Positions 10,990 to 22,785 of a stretch of 64,000 nucleotides of DNA are shown piece by piece (the stretch's first letter is position 1; every line of letters starts with the position of its first letter). Location of the stretch: NCBI GenBank assembly GCA_021234155.1, contig JAJEKV010000297.1, forward strand, positions 248,001-312,000, given 5' to 3'. Under the pieces are notes generated by a model. The model did not search any database. It worked only from the letters and a program-made list of their open reading frames with translations, and was not told where the DNA came from. The translations under genes and the position numbers were made by a program. Origin of the DNA: Isoetes taiwanensis. Lineage: Eukaryota; Streptophyta; Lycopodiopsida; Isoetales; Isoetaceae.

Positions 10990-12146
10990 ATAGTTCAATA
11001 CTACCGGAGGACACAACTGAGTCCGTGCATCTATAACCTCCTGGAGGTATGACCCCAACAAACCCACTGATGTCGTAGTCAATAACTGATGCAACAGCTG
11101 GCCAGGCACTAGTAATCTAGCATATCGCTCTCGGATATGGGCAAATGCTGGGCAGATCTGGAGGGCATGACATTCATCCTCAATGGCGCCCTGGTGGCAA
11201 CACTGGCAAAGCCTTTGCTCTCGTGCCTCCCGAGCCCAACGTCCTGTTTCAATGCGGAGACGATGTGCACCCGTGCGAATGGAAGCTATAAGTCTGCGCT
11301 TCTTCATGGGCAGCTGGGTGTACAAGTACTGGTGTGGGCCTCTCGTGAGCCTAGGATTGACTTGCTGCTGATAGTGTGCCAGCTTAATATGCGTCATAGC
11401 ATCTGCATCCCAGAGCTTGCGAAGGAAAGTAGCATCTAGGTACAGCTTAAGTGCCTTGTGATCTTTCTTTGTCCTTACACGCACTCATCTGTTTGCCTGT
11501 ACGCCCCAGCGTGAGATCCATTGAGCTTGCTTGTCCTTCCAGCAGGATTTCAGGCATTGGGCACCCATCGCCATGGCCAAAGCAAGGTTGGGCAAACGTG
11601 TATCAGCCATAGCAACCACCTTCTGGAAGTAAATGATAGGGCATTCCAATGCAGCCCGTTGAAGGGTAGAAAGCCTGTCTCCTGGAGTAGGATCTGGTAT
11701 GGAACTGTGGACTTCACCCCAAGGGCTCGTGCCAAGAAGGCCTTCTGCACCTGCTCGAGGTCATTCCAGGTATTGAGGGATATCACCGGACCCCACACTT
11801 CTGCCCCATACAAAAGGACCGGCTCGACCAAGGCCCGAAACAAGTGTGACTGATGGCCCCAGGCATACAACTCTGCCTTGTGGCTGTTGTTCTGCATGGC
11901 ATATAGTGTTTTCCAACCTGCCGTGGCCCGCAACCTGATGGCAGCATCCCAATGGGTGGTAGTTGAGAACTCGATCCCCAAGTACTTGTAGGTCGGGGCC
12001 ACCTCTACATCTTGTCCCTGGTAAGTGAATGAGGGAAGCCTTGGCTGACGGGATGATGAAACTAGAAGCACCCTAGTTTTGGCCAAGTTAACTCGCATGC
12101 CAGTGAATCGGCAAAAAATGTCAAGAGCATCCAGGTGACGTTGCAT
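10990..12146 (-). pseudogene. LINE-B ORF2 C-terminal half (thumb and CCHC-like domain)
   Basis: The first segment (12146-11550) contains VNLAKTRVLLVSS, the YKYLGIEF motif after the RT palm, and VLLYGAEVWGP, all standard for L1-type ORF2 proteins. After a frameshift near 11500 the second segment carries CQCCHQGAIEDECHALQICP, a C-C-H-C cluster found at the C-terminus of many plant LINEs. The reading runs past the expected end (LCPP) because the stop has been lost. The endonuclease and most of the RT are missing, so it is inactive. Confidence 0.85.
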
Positions 12147-12739
12147 GTCCTCTGGAGTATAGGCCAGGAGGCCAGGAGGAATGAAAGGTCTTTCACAGGC
12201 TACCAGTTCAAGATGTCATACCCTGGAATGCCATGATAGAGGATATGAGATAAAATATGTGAGTGACAAGGCTATGTAATATTTTCTGTACATTCATATG
12301 CCTTCTCACAGCCTGCAGTCATTCTTGCATGATACTAAAAAGCCAAAAAAGCTTCAAAATGATGAGAGAAGGCTACCAACTATAGATCATTATAGTTGTA
12401 TGATTGACAGTCTTGCATGTTCAGGACACATGTATGCAGCGAAGAAACTTCTTAGCACAACCCCAATTTATCAAATGAAGAAACATACATGCATAGCATT
12501 GCCTAGTGCTTGTAAAACATATGGAAAAATAGATGTGGCATTGAGATAACAATTGGTGTTAGATTAATCCACGAAATGCTATCTCATATGTGCTCATGGG
12601 AAGCATTTATGCAAATCGCTTTGCATTGGTATTGGTCCTGTCATTTCATGGCAGGGGGTTCAAATCCCCAATTGCATGCCCGTTGGCATGTGGATTGATA
12701 TTCATAGCGGTGATTCTTCATTGTGAACTATAGCTTCTT

Positions 12740-14305
12740 GCTTCATTGTTAATTGTAACCTTCCTCATGGACCAAATTACAGAAGAAATACTTGGAGAAA
12801 AGCTCCGCTTTGGGATTTTAACGGAAACTCATAGGGTTTAGTTCTAGCATTTTTTTTCCATTTGATTATTGTGAAGCGGGCGCGCATTGCAGATACAGGC
12901 ATACAAGTAGATAGTATGGTCAGCAGCAGCTATGGCTATAGAAGCTCTTCTGGCCTGGTTGGGAACCTGATAACTAATACAACTTCTACAACTTTGTATC
13001 AAATTCAAGCACTTATGCAGGAAAAAAAAATTTAAATCTTTGTTTTGGTGTGTTATGGGACATGTGTTATTTTCTAATGGTCTATATACCGTTCATGGTG
13101 TTTTTTAAATTTTTATTTTTTTTCCAACTAAAAAAACAAGATCTCCCATAACACACTAAAACAAAAGATTTATATGTTTTTTTTCATATAAAGTCAATTG
13201 TACAAATTCTTACTAAACCCTTCCTGCATATATATATATAGCAATTATGTTGCACAAAAAAAATAGTTAATACTATATATACCTTCGATATTAATAGTTA
13301 TGGGGTCACTCCACTTTGCTTCATATTTATGTAAACCTGTCTCAATAAAAAGGAAATTTGATTTTTTTTGCTGTGATGGTATTATTCTATAAAAGTAAGG
13401 ATGAATGTAGAAACAAACCTTCCAATTTGAACTCATGGAAGGAAAATATAGTCAATCAATCATGAGAGGGTCAAAAATACTTTTGCATTTTGTGGAATAA
13501 TAATGATTCCTAGAAGGTTGTTCCGATTAAGATTCTACAACTTTCTGCATGAAAATGATTTCTGACTTCAAATTTGGTATTTAACTAGTTGACAATCACT
13601 TCATACATAAAATATATTTGTTGACCTATAATTTGATGTTTTGGCTTTGATCTATAGTCACAATTCCAACATTTAATTGTTGCCTATCTTGTTAAAGAAG
13701 AAGTATTGAATTAGTGCACACTAGAGAATCATATGTGAATGCTTGTATGGATATGAGATCAATGCAAAAATAGGTACATTAAAAGAGCAAAAGACATGAT
13801 CATAATAAATCGAGAAAGGTTCTTGTACCTAGGACCAAAACTGATCCATATGTTCATTTTAAATCAATAATTCCCTCAAAAACACTTTGGGGCAAAGGCT
13901 TAATATGTTTGTTATGCTGTCTAATTGGGTCCCATAGGTTAATGGGTCTTCGTGGATAATAAAATTCACTTCAATTCAATTCACTTCACCAAATAAAATT
14001 AATGCTAGGTTAGGGCTATTACTTTTAGTATCAATTTCAAGTTATCTCCATTTTTTTCCCTGTTTGATCTCTAAACTTATACCTTGAGAATGAACTTAAA
14101 AAATCATATTTCTTAATATCCCAAAGTTATAAAAGCAATGCAAAATGAAACAAAAAAACGTATAGAAATCTATGATTATAGGAGATCAAGATAGACTACT
14201 ATCTCAATGTCAATTATTGGTCCACATGACTTCTTATTTAAAAGTCAAGGATGTTACTCATCTTAATCAATTCTTTAGAATATAGCCCACGTATACAGCT
14301 TTCTA
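12740..14305. other. No gene recognised; contains one foldback
   Basis: The DNA is AT-rich. Apart from the inverted repeat at 13032-13173 I see no gene, RNA or mobile element that can be supported. Confidence 0.4.
13032..13173. repeat. Foldback with about 29-bp arms
   Basis: The arms at 13032-13060 (ending TTTTGGTGTGTTATGGGA) and 13144-13173 (TCCCATAACACACTAAAAC onward) are complementary with few mismatches, around an 83-base AT-rich spacer. It may be a MITE core or a hairpin transcript. No flanking duplication was found. Confidence 0.6.
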
Positions 14306-14688
14306 TATGATAAAATGCCATCAATCCGGGCCATCAGATTGGGATTCTAGAATGGGCGCCATCGGATTGGGAAGATCATTGTTTCTTGCAGGGTTCTTCA
14401 TCGGCTTCTCATCGGCTCTTTCTCATCTCTCAGTAGTACCCTTGGTATTCTCATTTCTTTGAAACTATATAGGAGATGGCCTTCTCCCTGCCTGGCTTGA
14501 TCATTTTGGTGTCTCTCTCTTTTTCTAGCTTGTTCTTTCTCGGTCTTGTTTTTTTTTTGGACAATTCCTTTGACGTTTGCCCTCGACCTCATTTTATGAT
14601 GGTTGTTCTCTTTTTGTCGGGAGCTTTGTCGGTTTCATGCCAGTCCAATTCTAAAATGCCATCGATCCGAGCCATCGGATCGAGATTC

Positions 14689-15050
14689 TAGAATAGAATA
14701 GAATAGAATAGAATATGATTTTATCGTCCACGGAGACCAACTGGCCTATGGGACCCAAGTACAAAGAGAGAGCAGCAGGCGTATTACTACCAGGATTAAA
14801 AAACCCCCGCCCCGAAGGGTTTTCGGGGGAAAAACCTTAGTAGCAATAAGGATGCTGACATACTGCACAGTTATATACATAATCACAAGTACAGCTGAGG
14901 TTAATGTCGGACAGGGGGGCATAACTGAGTCCGCGTATCCATTACCTCCTGGAGGTACGATCCCAACAAGCCTACAGAGGCCGTGCTCAGTAGCTCATGC
15001 AAGGCCTGATGGGGCATAACTAACCGAGCATACCGAGCCCGGATTAGAAT
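14689..15050 (-). mobile_element. LINE-B copy 3, 3'-end fragment with TAGAAT duplication
   Basis: This minus-strand fragment holds only the 3' end of LINE-B: part of the ORF2 C-terminus, the 3' UTR hairpin at 14810-14828 and a short (AGAAT)n tail. It is inserted in the 5' UTR of LINE-B copy 2. TAGAAT occurs on both sides (14689-14694 and 15045-15050). The host block resumes directly (GGGCGCGCATGC) when the insert and one TAGAAT are removed, judging by the related unit at 14311. The target sequence matches the tail repeat. Confidence 0.8.
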
Positions 15051-15298
15051 GGGCGCGCATGCATTTTCTAGACCTCTGATTCACTAGGGAGGTCGCTATT
15101 TCTTATAGGTTCTTCATCAGCCTCTCATCGATGCTTTCTCATCTCTTAGCAGTACCCTTAATTCCCACCCCCTCTCTCTCTCTCTCTTCCGTAATTGTTG
15201 TATATTCATGTAATATTGTTTTATCATATGGCACACATGATCAGCCCCTCGCCTTTTGAGGTTTTATGGCTTGGCACGCCTGAACAGACCCTCGCTTT

Positions 15299-16905
15299 TT
15301 GAGGTTATTATTTTCTTATCATTGTGTTCTAGTACTGGTGATGTGCAGGTGCAGTGGGATGCGCGACTCTGGTTTCTTCTTGCAAATGATCATTGAGCTA
15401 GATACATGTCATAATGCCATCAAGAATTATAAGTTTGTGTTGAAATGCAAGGAGGCGCGCCTTGTTGCTGAGCATCAGGAGCAAATGTTTGAATTGTTGC
15501 TATGTGAACTTCAGACCTCCTGGCGCAAAATATTATATCAATCAGATCCTACTCTTGGACAAATTCCTATGCAGCAATGGGATGAGCGATTAGTCTGTAT
15601 GATCAGGATTCTTAATTTTGCGCCTTCTTTGGTAGGTAATATTCTTCAATTCATAGAAGAGGAAGTCAAAGAAGGTATGTGACATCTAGCCAATGGAAAA
15701 TCTCTTGATCTTCAAGGTTTGCAAGCAGAATTGCTTAAATGGGGGGGTCCGCTATTGCTTCCAATCATTATTTCTCTTTTAAATCAAGCTTTGCAAGAAG
15801 GATTTCCAGAAACTTGAGTTATTAGTAAAGTCATACCAATTCACAAAGCAGGTGATAAAAATGACCTTTTGAATCATCGCATGATCATGGTTAGTTCCAT
15901 ATTTTTCAAGCTCCTAGCCAGTATTAATGAGAAGCAGTTGATATCATGGGCAGAACATACTGGTGTATGTGCTGTAGGATGAGCAAGCTTTCGTCTAAGC
16001 CATTCTACGATAGACCATATTTTCACATTGCACATGCTTATTGAACATAGTCGAAGCTTGAAACAAGACCTCTACATATGCTTTGTGGATTTTACTTCTG
16101 CCTTTGATACAATACCCCGCGAGCTTTTTTGGCAGCACTTGCAATCACTTGGGGTTCCACAAGGCCTTCAAAATGCATTTTATCAGCTCTATGAAATGGT
16201 CTTTGCTAAGTTTCCAGCATCCCAAATCACTAGCAATATCGGAGTATGTCAGGGTTGCCCTCTATCTTCTACACTCTTTGGCTTGTACATTGATCAATTG
16301 GAAGAATGGCTTGATCACCATGGCGGAGGCCCACATTTAGCACATTATATCTTCAGGCAACTTATGTATGCCGATGATGTTTCGCTTATGGCACATACCG
16401 CTGCTAGTATGCAACAAGATTTACATGCTTTATACCATTTTTGTGAGAACACATGCCTGCCTGTTAATCTCCGAAAGACCAAGCTCTTGGTAGTTCAATC
16501 TTCTTGGCATACTCTTTTAACTTTGCACTATGATAGCCACAAAGTTGAAGTTGTAGATAGCTACAAGTATCTTGGTGTAGAGTTCTTTAAGAATACACTT
16601 TGGGAACAATGTATTACCAAGCATGTGACTGCGGGCTGGAGAGCACTCTATGTGATGCAAAACAATTGTTTTCGCGCAGAGATTTATGATCGGTCATGGA
16701 AAGCCTATTTGTTTTAGGCTTTGATAGAACCCGTTTTACATATGATTCTGAAGTATGGGGACCTGCCATTAGTGCTAGTGCTTGGGAGAGCTTGGAATGG
16801 GTGCAAAAGTCCTTTCTCATTTACATCCTAGGAGTCAAATCTAGGTGCCCTATGTTATTCTTTTACAAGAGACAGGTTTTTAGCCTCTTCAATATTTTGC
16901 CATAA
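15299..16905 (+). pseudogene. LINE-B reverse transcriptase ORF2 remnant
   Basis: An N-terminal linker-like segment (15362-15682) is followed, past a TGA, by LQGLQAELLKWGGPLL and the RT entry motif IPIHKAGDKNDLLNHR. The palm is well preserved: FVDFTSAFDTIPRE (about 16085), CQGCPLSSTLFGLYIDQLEEW (about 16250) and YADDVSLMAH (about 16370). YKYLGVEF follows near 16565. A stop at 16715 and a frameshift precede a fragment reading YDSEVWGPAISASAW. The catalytic YADD is intact, but the stops and the missing endonuclease make the copy dead. Confidence 0.85.
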
Positions 16906-16909
16906 AGCG

Positions 16910-18490
16910 CTATCTCCACTATATCAACAATGTGCATCACATGGATGATGATAGGTATCCTCTTCTTGGCTTGCACATGACTTCAAGGACTTCTTCATGC
17001 TCATACATGGTGGCAATGTGAAGACAATTGAAGAGGATAAACTTGGACAGGAAAGGGAAAGTAAAGCTTTATAGACAAAGATTTACAAACAAGCTAGATA
17101 ACAATGAAATGCTATCAAAAATTAAAAAAAAGAGCACTTATATCAATTATTCTGCTCCTTATTATTTGGTACTAAAACTTGTAGACATCTCATCTCGCTT
17201 GCCTCTTTCGAGATTTTTTTATTGTAGATAGAAAACCGTGGTTCCAAAACTAGAAGTCTACATCTTAAGAATGAAAAATCTATAATTCAGTTACTCCTTC
17301 TTTTCTTACCTTTGGTCCATTCCTCCATCATATAGCTAGCTTCCAACATTTGTCATGAGAGGGAAAACTATTAATGAGTCGAGAAAAAGCACGGATGGAT
17401 CCATACATAGATTACCTTGGCTTTTCTTGTTTGAAAGTGAAAGGCTTGTGATGGGGCAGAATCCATCTGGGTATGTTGTGAGTTGTCCCATAAGCTACAC
17501 CTTCTCATTGATGTTAAAATACCATCCATCCATCTTATTTCTTGAACTTTTTCTTGCATATCCTTGACAAGTGAATGTATTAGAAATTAGGTCAATTTTT
17601 ATTGGAGACCATCAAACAAAATATAAGCAGTGTTCCATTACCTAGGAATCCTCGCCATATTTTCTCCAAAAGAGTAACTGATGGCTTAAATTATGGAAGA
17701 GAATGGTGACGAGTGCTCCATTTTATTGCTTCCCTTTTATCCCAATTTGGCTTCCAATTGTCATTGTTGTGATCCACTTCCATATAAGAGTGACCCCTCC
17801 CCATCTTTGCATAATTTGTGAATATAAGCCCGAGATAATCCCTTTCTTCTTGCATTTAGCTCAATTTACTTATTGTAGTGCAAACCATGTTGCCTAAGTG
17901 AAGTTAATATTTTTCTCCTAAATTTGCCAATTAGAGATGAGTTGGTTCATGCACTTGTTTCATAGAGGAGGAGGGTGTCGTGGCTTATAATTCCATTGTT
18001 TCTATGAAACGCATGAATGCCACTCTTTGGACACTTACCCTATATAACTAAATTGAATATGAAAATTTCCTTCTATAATTTTCAAATACACATGATGAAG
18101 CAACTATAGCATTTTACACTTAATTGGTTCTATTGGCATGACATATTGAAGATCGCTTAATAGTAATAATATGTTAACTGGGACATGAACTTTACAAGGT
18201 ATTTTGCCAAAATCTACCATGCATTAGAACAATAAAAGGATGGTTGGTTTGTCACGTCAAGAATCTCTTCAATAATGGCAACAATAATTTTCTCTTTCTA
18301 ATTTGAGAGAAAAGATAATCCATGTTTTGCAAAAGAAGGTAGCACAACATGCAACATTATCTTCTTATATTATAAAAGTTAAATATGTCATGAATCAAAC
18401 CCTAATTTAGATGGTTGAGATCATCTGATTGCATCGGAAGGCCGAGATTTATCGCTCGACTTCCCACTATCGTGATTGGTCATGCTTTAG
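16910..18490. other. No feature recognised
   Basis: This is AT-rich intergenic sequence. The short ORFs at 17028, 17355 and 17703 have no motif that I recognise. Confidence 0.4.
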
Positions 18491-18494
18491 TCTC

Positions 18495-19640
18495 TTAAGA
18501 GGAAAGATAAAAGGAAAAGGGAAAAGTGAAGGGCAAAAATGCACGAGAAAAATGGAAGGGAAAAGGCAAAGGAAGAGGAAGGGGGAAAAGGCACCGAAAA
18601 AAGGGGAAGAGGGAAATGGTGAGGAATGGAGGAAGAGGGAAGGGAAAGAAAGGGAAGAGGAAAAGGGTGGGTAGAAGGGAAGGGAAAAGGGCATGGGAAA
18701 GGGAAAGAGGGAAAGAGTATGGATAGGAAGAAAGGGGAAGCGAAAAAAGGACATGGTAAGAGGGGAAAGAGAAAAAAGGAGAGGAGACGGGAAGGGAAAA
18801 AGGGAAAGGGAGGGGAAAGGGAGAAACGAAAGGAAAAAATGGCAGGGGAAAAAAGGGAAGAGGGAAGGGGGAAAAGAGAACGGAAGAGGGAAAGGGTGAG
18901 GAAAGGGGAGAAGGGAAGGCGTGGGGAAAAAAAAAAGGAAAAAGAACAAAGGAGAAAAGGGACGGAAAATGAGTACGTGAAAAATAGGAAGAGGGAAAGG
19001 GTGGGAAAAGAGGGGGAGAAAGGGCACTGGAAAAAGGGGAAGAGAAAGGAAGGAAAAAGGGAAACGGGAGGAGGGGGGAGGGGAGGGAAGGCGAGAAAAG
19101 TAAAATGGAAAGAGGTAAAAGAAAAAAAAGGGAAGGCGAAAAAGAGAGGGGGGAAAAGGGGAAGGGGAAATAGAAAATGAGAAAAGGGAAAAGCCGGGAG
19201 TGGGAAAAAAGAAAAAAGAAATGTGAAAAAAAAGGGGAAAAGAAAAAGGAGGATTGAAAAAAATAAAGCGCGGGGAAGGGCAAACAAGAAAAGGGAAAGA
19301 ATAAAGGTAAAAAGGGAAAATAAAAGGGAGAGGAACAAAAAGGAAGAGCAAAATAGAAAAAGGAAAAAACACGGAATGGAAAGGGGAAAAAGAAAAGAAA
19401 AGAAAAGAGAAATGGAGGGAAAGGGGGGGGGAAATGAAAAGGAAAGAGCGAATAGAAATGGAAGAAAATAGAAGGAAAAATGGGTAAAAGAAAATAAAAA
19501 AGGGAAAAGGGGAAGGGGAGAAATGGGATAGTGAAAGAAAAAGGGTAAATATGAAAACAAAAAAGGGAAAGGGGGAATAAAAACGAAAACCGGGGAACAA
19601 GAGACAAAAGGGAAAGGGAAAGAAGAAGGGGAAGTGGGAA
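18495..19640. repeat. Polypurine (GA-rich) tract of about 1.15 kb
   Basis: The plus strand is almost purely A and G in irregular GGAAAAGGGAAAGAG-like words, with only scattered pyrimidines. All three minus-strand frames are therefore open for over 350 codons. The predicted proteins are only Phe/Pro/Ser/Leu, so they are compositional artefacts. Such tracts can form triplex (H-DNA) structures. Confidence 0.9.
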
Positions 19641-20584
19641 ATGTGGTCGAATGCTATTAATTGTGTAATTTTAAAAATGTAAATTCGTTTAACAATTGCT
19701 CAAGTGTACCATTTATAGTTTCTACCTATGCTCAGCAATGTTGGGCTTCATTTCTAGTATGTGAAGAAAAAAAGGAAAAAATGATATATCCACACTCACT
19801 ACGTTGATTATTGTTGACACATATATGACGTCAAAGAAATAGCCTACTTTGGTGGCTAACTATATAGAATGTGACATACTTTGTGTTGAGCCGCATATGT
19901 GACACCATATAGCTGATCTTTTGGGGAGAGGGGGTGTTGGGGGTGGGGGGCAGTGGAAGGGAGGGAAGGAGACCACTAACCCAATATGGTGTTCAAATCG
20001 AGCTGGACTTGTTAGTTTCTTTTTCTTGCCCATTTTACATATCTGCAATCTAAAGCACTAAGGGGGTTCACATTTCTCACCGTACAATATGCCTATATGA
20101 ACTTTATGAAGGTTCTTTTGACCAATTTCCTTATGTATACAGAAGACAAAAGGGTACTTTTTTAGGAGTGTTTTCATATTTGTCATAAATAGCATACAGA
20201 GGGGTTCTAAATCTGTAGTTGAAAATTCCTGTACTAGGGGTGTCCTTTGCTACCCTACAAATGCAGGCGGTATTATCAATTTATATATAAGTACATCGTC
20301 TTAGGGTGCTTGAGCCTTCATCCTGTATCATAGAAACATTATGCACATGCAACACTAGCAAGCAAAAACTACTTGGGCTATCTATTTCTATCTCGAGACG
20401 GGTATATATGAAAATTTCTAAAAATATAAAGTGGGCAACCAAGGTCATCATAATTGCTGCACATGCTCTAGACATGCTGTAAAAATATGAGATTGGTCAC
20501 CGAAAAAGGGCAATGAAACACATACATATAAACCAAAATACATTTGCAGATGCAAATACAAAGTAAAATATCACCACCCGAGAT

Positions 20585-20665
20585 CGTGGGTTAAACATGG
20601 CCAGTCTAGTAATGGAGGCATTAAAAATCCATTGTCTCGAGGTCAAGGGTTCAAATACGACCAAA
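20585..20665 (+). repeat. Possible tRNA-derived SINE head
   Basis: A B-box-like AAGGGTTCAAATACGACC lies about 55 bases after an A-box-like TGGCCAGTCTAGTAATGG. The full cloverleaf does not fold cleanly, so this is at best a SINE head or tRNA relic. Confidence 0.25.
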
Positions 20666-21774
20666 CGGTCCTATGGTGGAAACCTTAAACCTGCCATACA
20701 TACTAGATAATCACATGCAAAGCAGCTTCTAGCATATCGCCTCGTAGTGGATTGGCTTCCATGTGATATGTGGACTGTACTCATGATGTGATGATGAATG
20801 CAAATGATGTCCTTCAATAAAAAAAAAAAGGAAAAAGAAAAAAAACTTAGCAATATCTTCTTGGAACTAGCTGTTTTGCTGCTGCATACCCAAAGAATTG
20901 AACATTCTTTGGAGAATATAAGAACATGCATCACTTTTAGAATGATGCACAAAGAATCATTTTGCATTACGAGGAGCTTGGAAGATATTGTAAGAATCCT
21001 TCTTGAAAGCATAATAATTAGACTGCAACTCAAAGTGCCTGAACTGCAATTTCATTTCTAAATAAAAGTTCCGTTGTAATGCAAAAGTCCTTGACTTAAT
21101 GAAGTAATGAGCAAGAGCTCATCAAAACTAATTGTGCAAGAGCCCACAATGAATCCAGGGCATCCGGAATTGGAGCAAAGGGTATCATTGCAAGAAGAAA
21201 CTGGCACCTTGAAAGACCATTTGGCAATGCTGAATCTCCTCAACATCTGAAACAATGTTGGAAAGAGACTTGTAATGCATGCTTTACCTGCTGGTCTGTG
21301 AAACTGGAACATTGCATGGTGCTTGCTAGTCCTGATCCTAAGCTTTTGCAACAATATCTCGATGGTCGTTTTTCTCAGAAGATGTAGGATGCAGTTACCT
21401 TAGCCCAAGTTAAAACTAGTCATTATCATTTGCATATAAATCCCACTTTGGCACTAGGACCATAAGCTTATTTGCTTGCTTCCTTGTCCAGGAAAAATCT
21501 TATAGCTATTGCCTCAAATCACATAGAGCCTCTCCCATGGCATTCCAATGGCCTCAATGGCTCATAACTTTTTTCTTGTGTTTTTTCCTCACATCTTGGA
21601 GTTGATATGCAAATGTCTTGCTGTTAGTTTCTAGGGTTTTTCTTGTTTTCCTAAGTTTGCCCTAGCTTTTGCTTTCAAGATTCACAATGCCATGGCATGG
21701 CTGCAGAATTCACGACGTCAGGCATGGCATGCCCTCATAGTTTATAATCAGTACCGGGCATGGCTGCAGGAAGG

Positions 21775-21832
21775 AAATAGAGTAGCCTCGTGGGCAAGGC
21801 TTATGTGGTGTAGGGCTTCGAATCCAGTTTAG
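21775..21832 (+). repeat. Possible tRNA-derived SINE head
   Basis: TAGCCTCGTGGGCAAGGC (A-box-like) is followed by GGGCTTCGAATCCAG (B-box-like). The spacing is plausible for a pol III internal promoter, but no complete tRNA fold, tail or target duplication was seen. Confidence 0.22.
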
Positions 21833-22708
21833 TCTTCAAGGTATGGCTTAGGTGCCGTTGATTTGAATTACAGCCCAGCTAAATCAAAGTTTCACCTTCT
21901 TTTTGACCGTGGAATCTAGGTTCTACCACCCAATTAGAGAAAGACAATGATTTAGAAGTTTTGTAATTGCTGGTAGCCATAATCAACCTCCTGATTTTCT
22001 TAGCCGGTTTAGCTTACAGTTCAAGGAAGTGTCTGGAGAATGAATCTGTTTATTGGGCATTGTTTCTTGTTCTGATCTCTGCAGAAAGTGATTGTTAGCG
22101 AAATGACAAAAACCACAAAGGCCACGTCCTCATATCTTTCTATTTGCTATTGTTCTTAAAACATGTTTTCTAAACAATGTGCAACACTGAACATGCAAAA
22201 CCATGATAAATTTTTCATTTTCTGCATCTCTATAAATATTGGAGTGATTAATATATCTGATGTATACCATGAATTTATTAATGAGAAAGGGACCAATCCT
22301 AACCAACAGTTCGATGCAAAAATTATAACAGCAGGTTTCAAAAATTATAACAGCAGGTTTTCTTGTTTGATTCCTATTTCCAAAGCTATCTTTCTATTTC
22401 CATTTATCTATTTCAAAATGGGACATTAAGGAAATTGTTTGTTCCATAAAGTTAAAGAAGTAATTTCTGTAAACATGGGATGATTAGTATATCTGATGCA
22501 TGTGTGATGTTTATAGCTACATAGGATGACAAAGATATGCATGCCCACATTGTGGAACATGAAATGGAGCTCGATTTAGATGCATTAAACAAGGAAGGTT
22601 TATTATCTATTCCGAGAGAAAGATTTGGTATCCTGAAATGCTATGATTGCAGTTATAGATAGATAGGCTTCTCATTCATCTCAACAGATTTTCTACAATG
22701 GTGAATAG

Positions 22709-22741
22709 TGGGTAGCCGCACACATGCGAACTACCCACGAA
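22709..22741. repeat. Short inverted repeat GTGGGTAG...CTACCCAC
   Basis: An 8-bp perfect stem encloses CCGCACACATGCGAA, which is itself partly self-complementary. It lies just beyond the 3' side of the LINE-B remnant at 22786. Confidence 0.6.
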
Positions 22742-22785
22742 AAAAAAAAGGGGAATGTCCAATTATACAACTTGGACCCCAAAAA

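Larger units (their letters stand above)
10837..12176 (-). mobile_element. LINE-B copy 1, 5'-truncated
   Basis: This non-LTR retrotransposon fragment lies on the minus strand, inside a PPR pseudogene. It begins just after the YADD region of the reverse transcriptase (LAYTPEDMQRHLDAL) and continues through the C-terminal zinc-finger-like domain and 3' UTR. The 3' end (GGTCTCCGTGGACGC, then a short ATTCT-type tail on the minus strand) is shared with the copies at 14695-15044 and 25491-26140. 5' truncation is the usual outcome of target-primed reverse transcription. Confidence 0.85.
10700..12735 (+). pseudogene. PPR gene remnant, split by a LINE
   Basis: The left piece (10700-10836) reads LKACVRALES, then after a frameshift INKGRELHFQVVHNRF, a typical PLS-class pentatricopeptide unit. 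The right piece (about 12183-12735) resumes with KVFHRLPVQDVIPWNAMI and DHYSCMIDSLACSGHMYAAK. It ends with a weak MWIDIHSGDSS resembling the E-motif region of plant PPR proteins. Intact family members bind organellar RNA. Between the pieces lies a minus-strand LINE-B copy (10837-12176). Several frameshifts and stops show that the gene is dead. The GGTTCAAATCC at about 12659 resembles a tRNA B-box but lies in this reading and I do not call a tRNA. Confidence 0.65.
14311..16905 (+). mobile_element. LINE-B copy 2, with 5' UTR and internally deleted ORF2
   Basis: The element has two copies of a 5' UTR block beginning TAAAATGCCATCRATCCG, at 14311 and 14652 (period about 341 bp), like tandem promoter monomers. 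The second block is interrupted by a LINE-B fragment (14695-15044). After the 5' UTR (to about 15350) the sequence enters ORF2 upstream of the reverse transcriptase, so ORF1 and the endonuclease are missing. Coding homology fades near 16905. The 5' UTR also carries the GATCAGCCCCTC...TTTTGAGGTT repeat unit that occurs in the copy at 22786-23360. Confidence 0.75.
19650..22780. other. No gene recognised; two weak tRNA-like SINE candidates
   Basis: Between the purine tract and the LINE-B remnant I find no supportable gene. A duplication of about 22 bp (AAAAATTATAACAGCAGGTT) lies at 22316-22360. A coding-looking stretch at about 22530-22640 (VEHEMELDLDALNKEG) could be an orphan exon but is unassigned. 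Confidence 0.4.

Noticed and set aside
11521-11853. Plus-strand ORF over the LINE-B region
   Set aside because: It is the antisense shadow of the minus-strand ORF2, which has clear RT-family motifs.
12298-12549. Independent 83-codon gene
   Set aside because: Its sequence is PPR-like and continuous with PPR segments on both sides of the LINE insertion, so it was merged with the pseudogene.
12655-12675. Functional tRNA gene around GGGGGTTCAAATCCCC
   Set aside because: The T-arm looks good, but no matching D-arm, anticodon arm or acceptor stem could be placed, and the region also reads as PPR tail.
18467-19607. Three overlapping minus-strand ORFs of 357-377 codons
   Set aside because: They lie in all three frames of a polypurine tract and encode only Phe/Pro/Ser/Leu. 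They are open because stop codons cannot occur in such composition.
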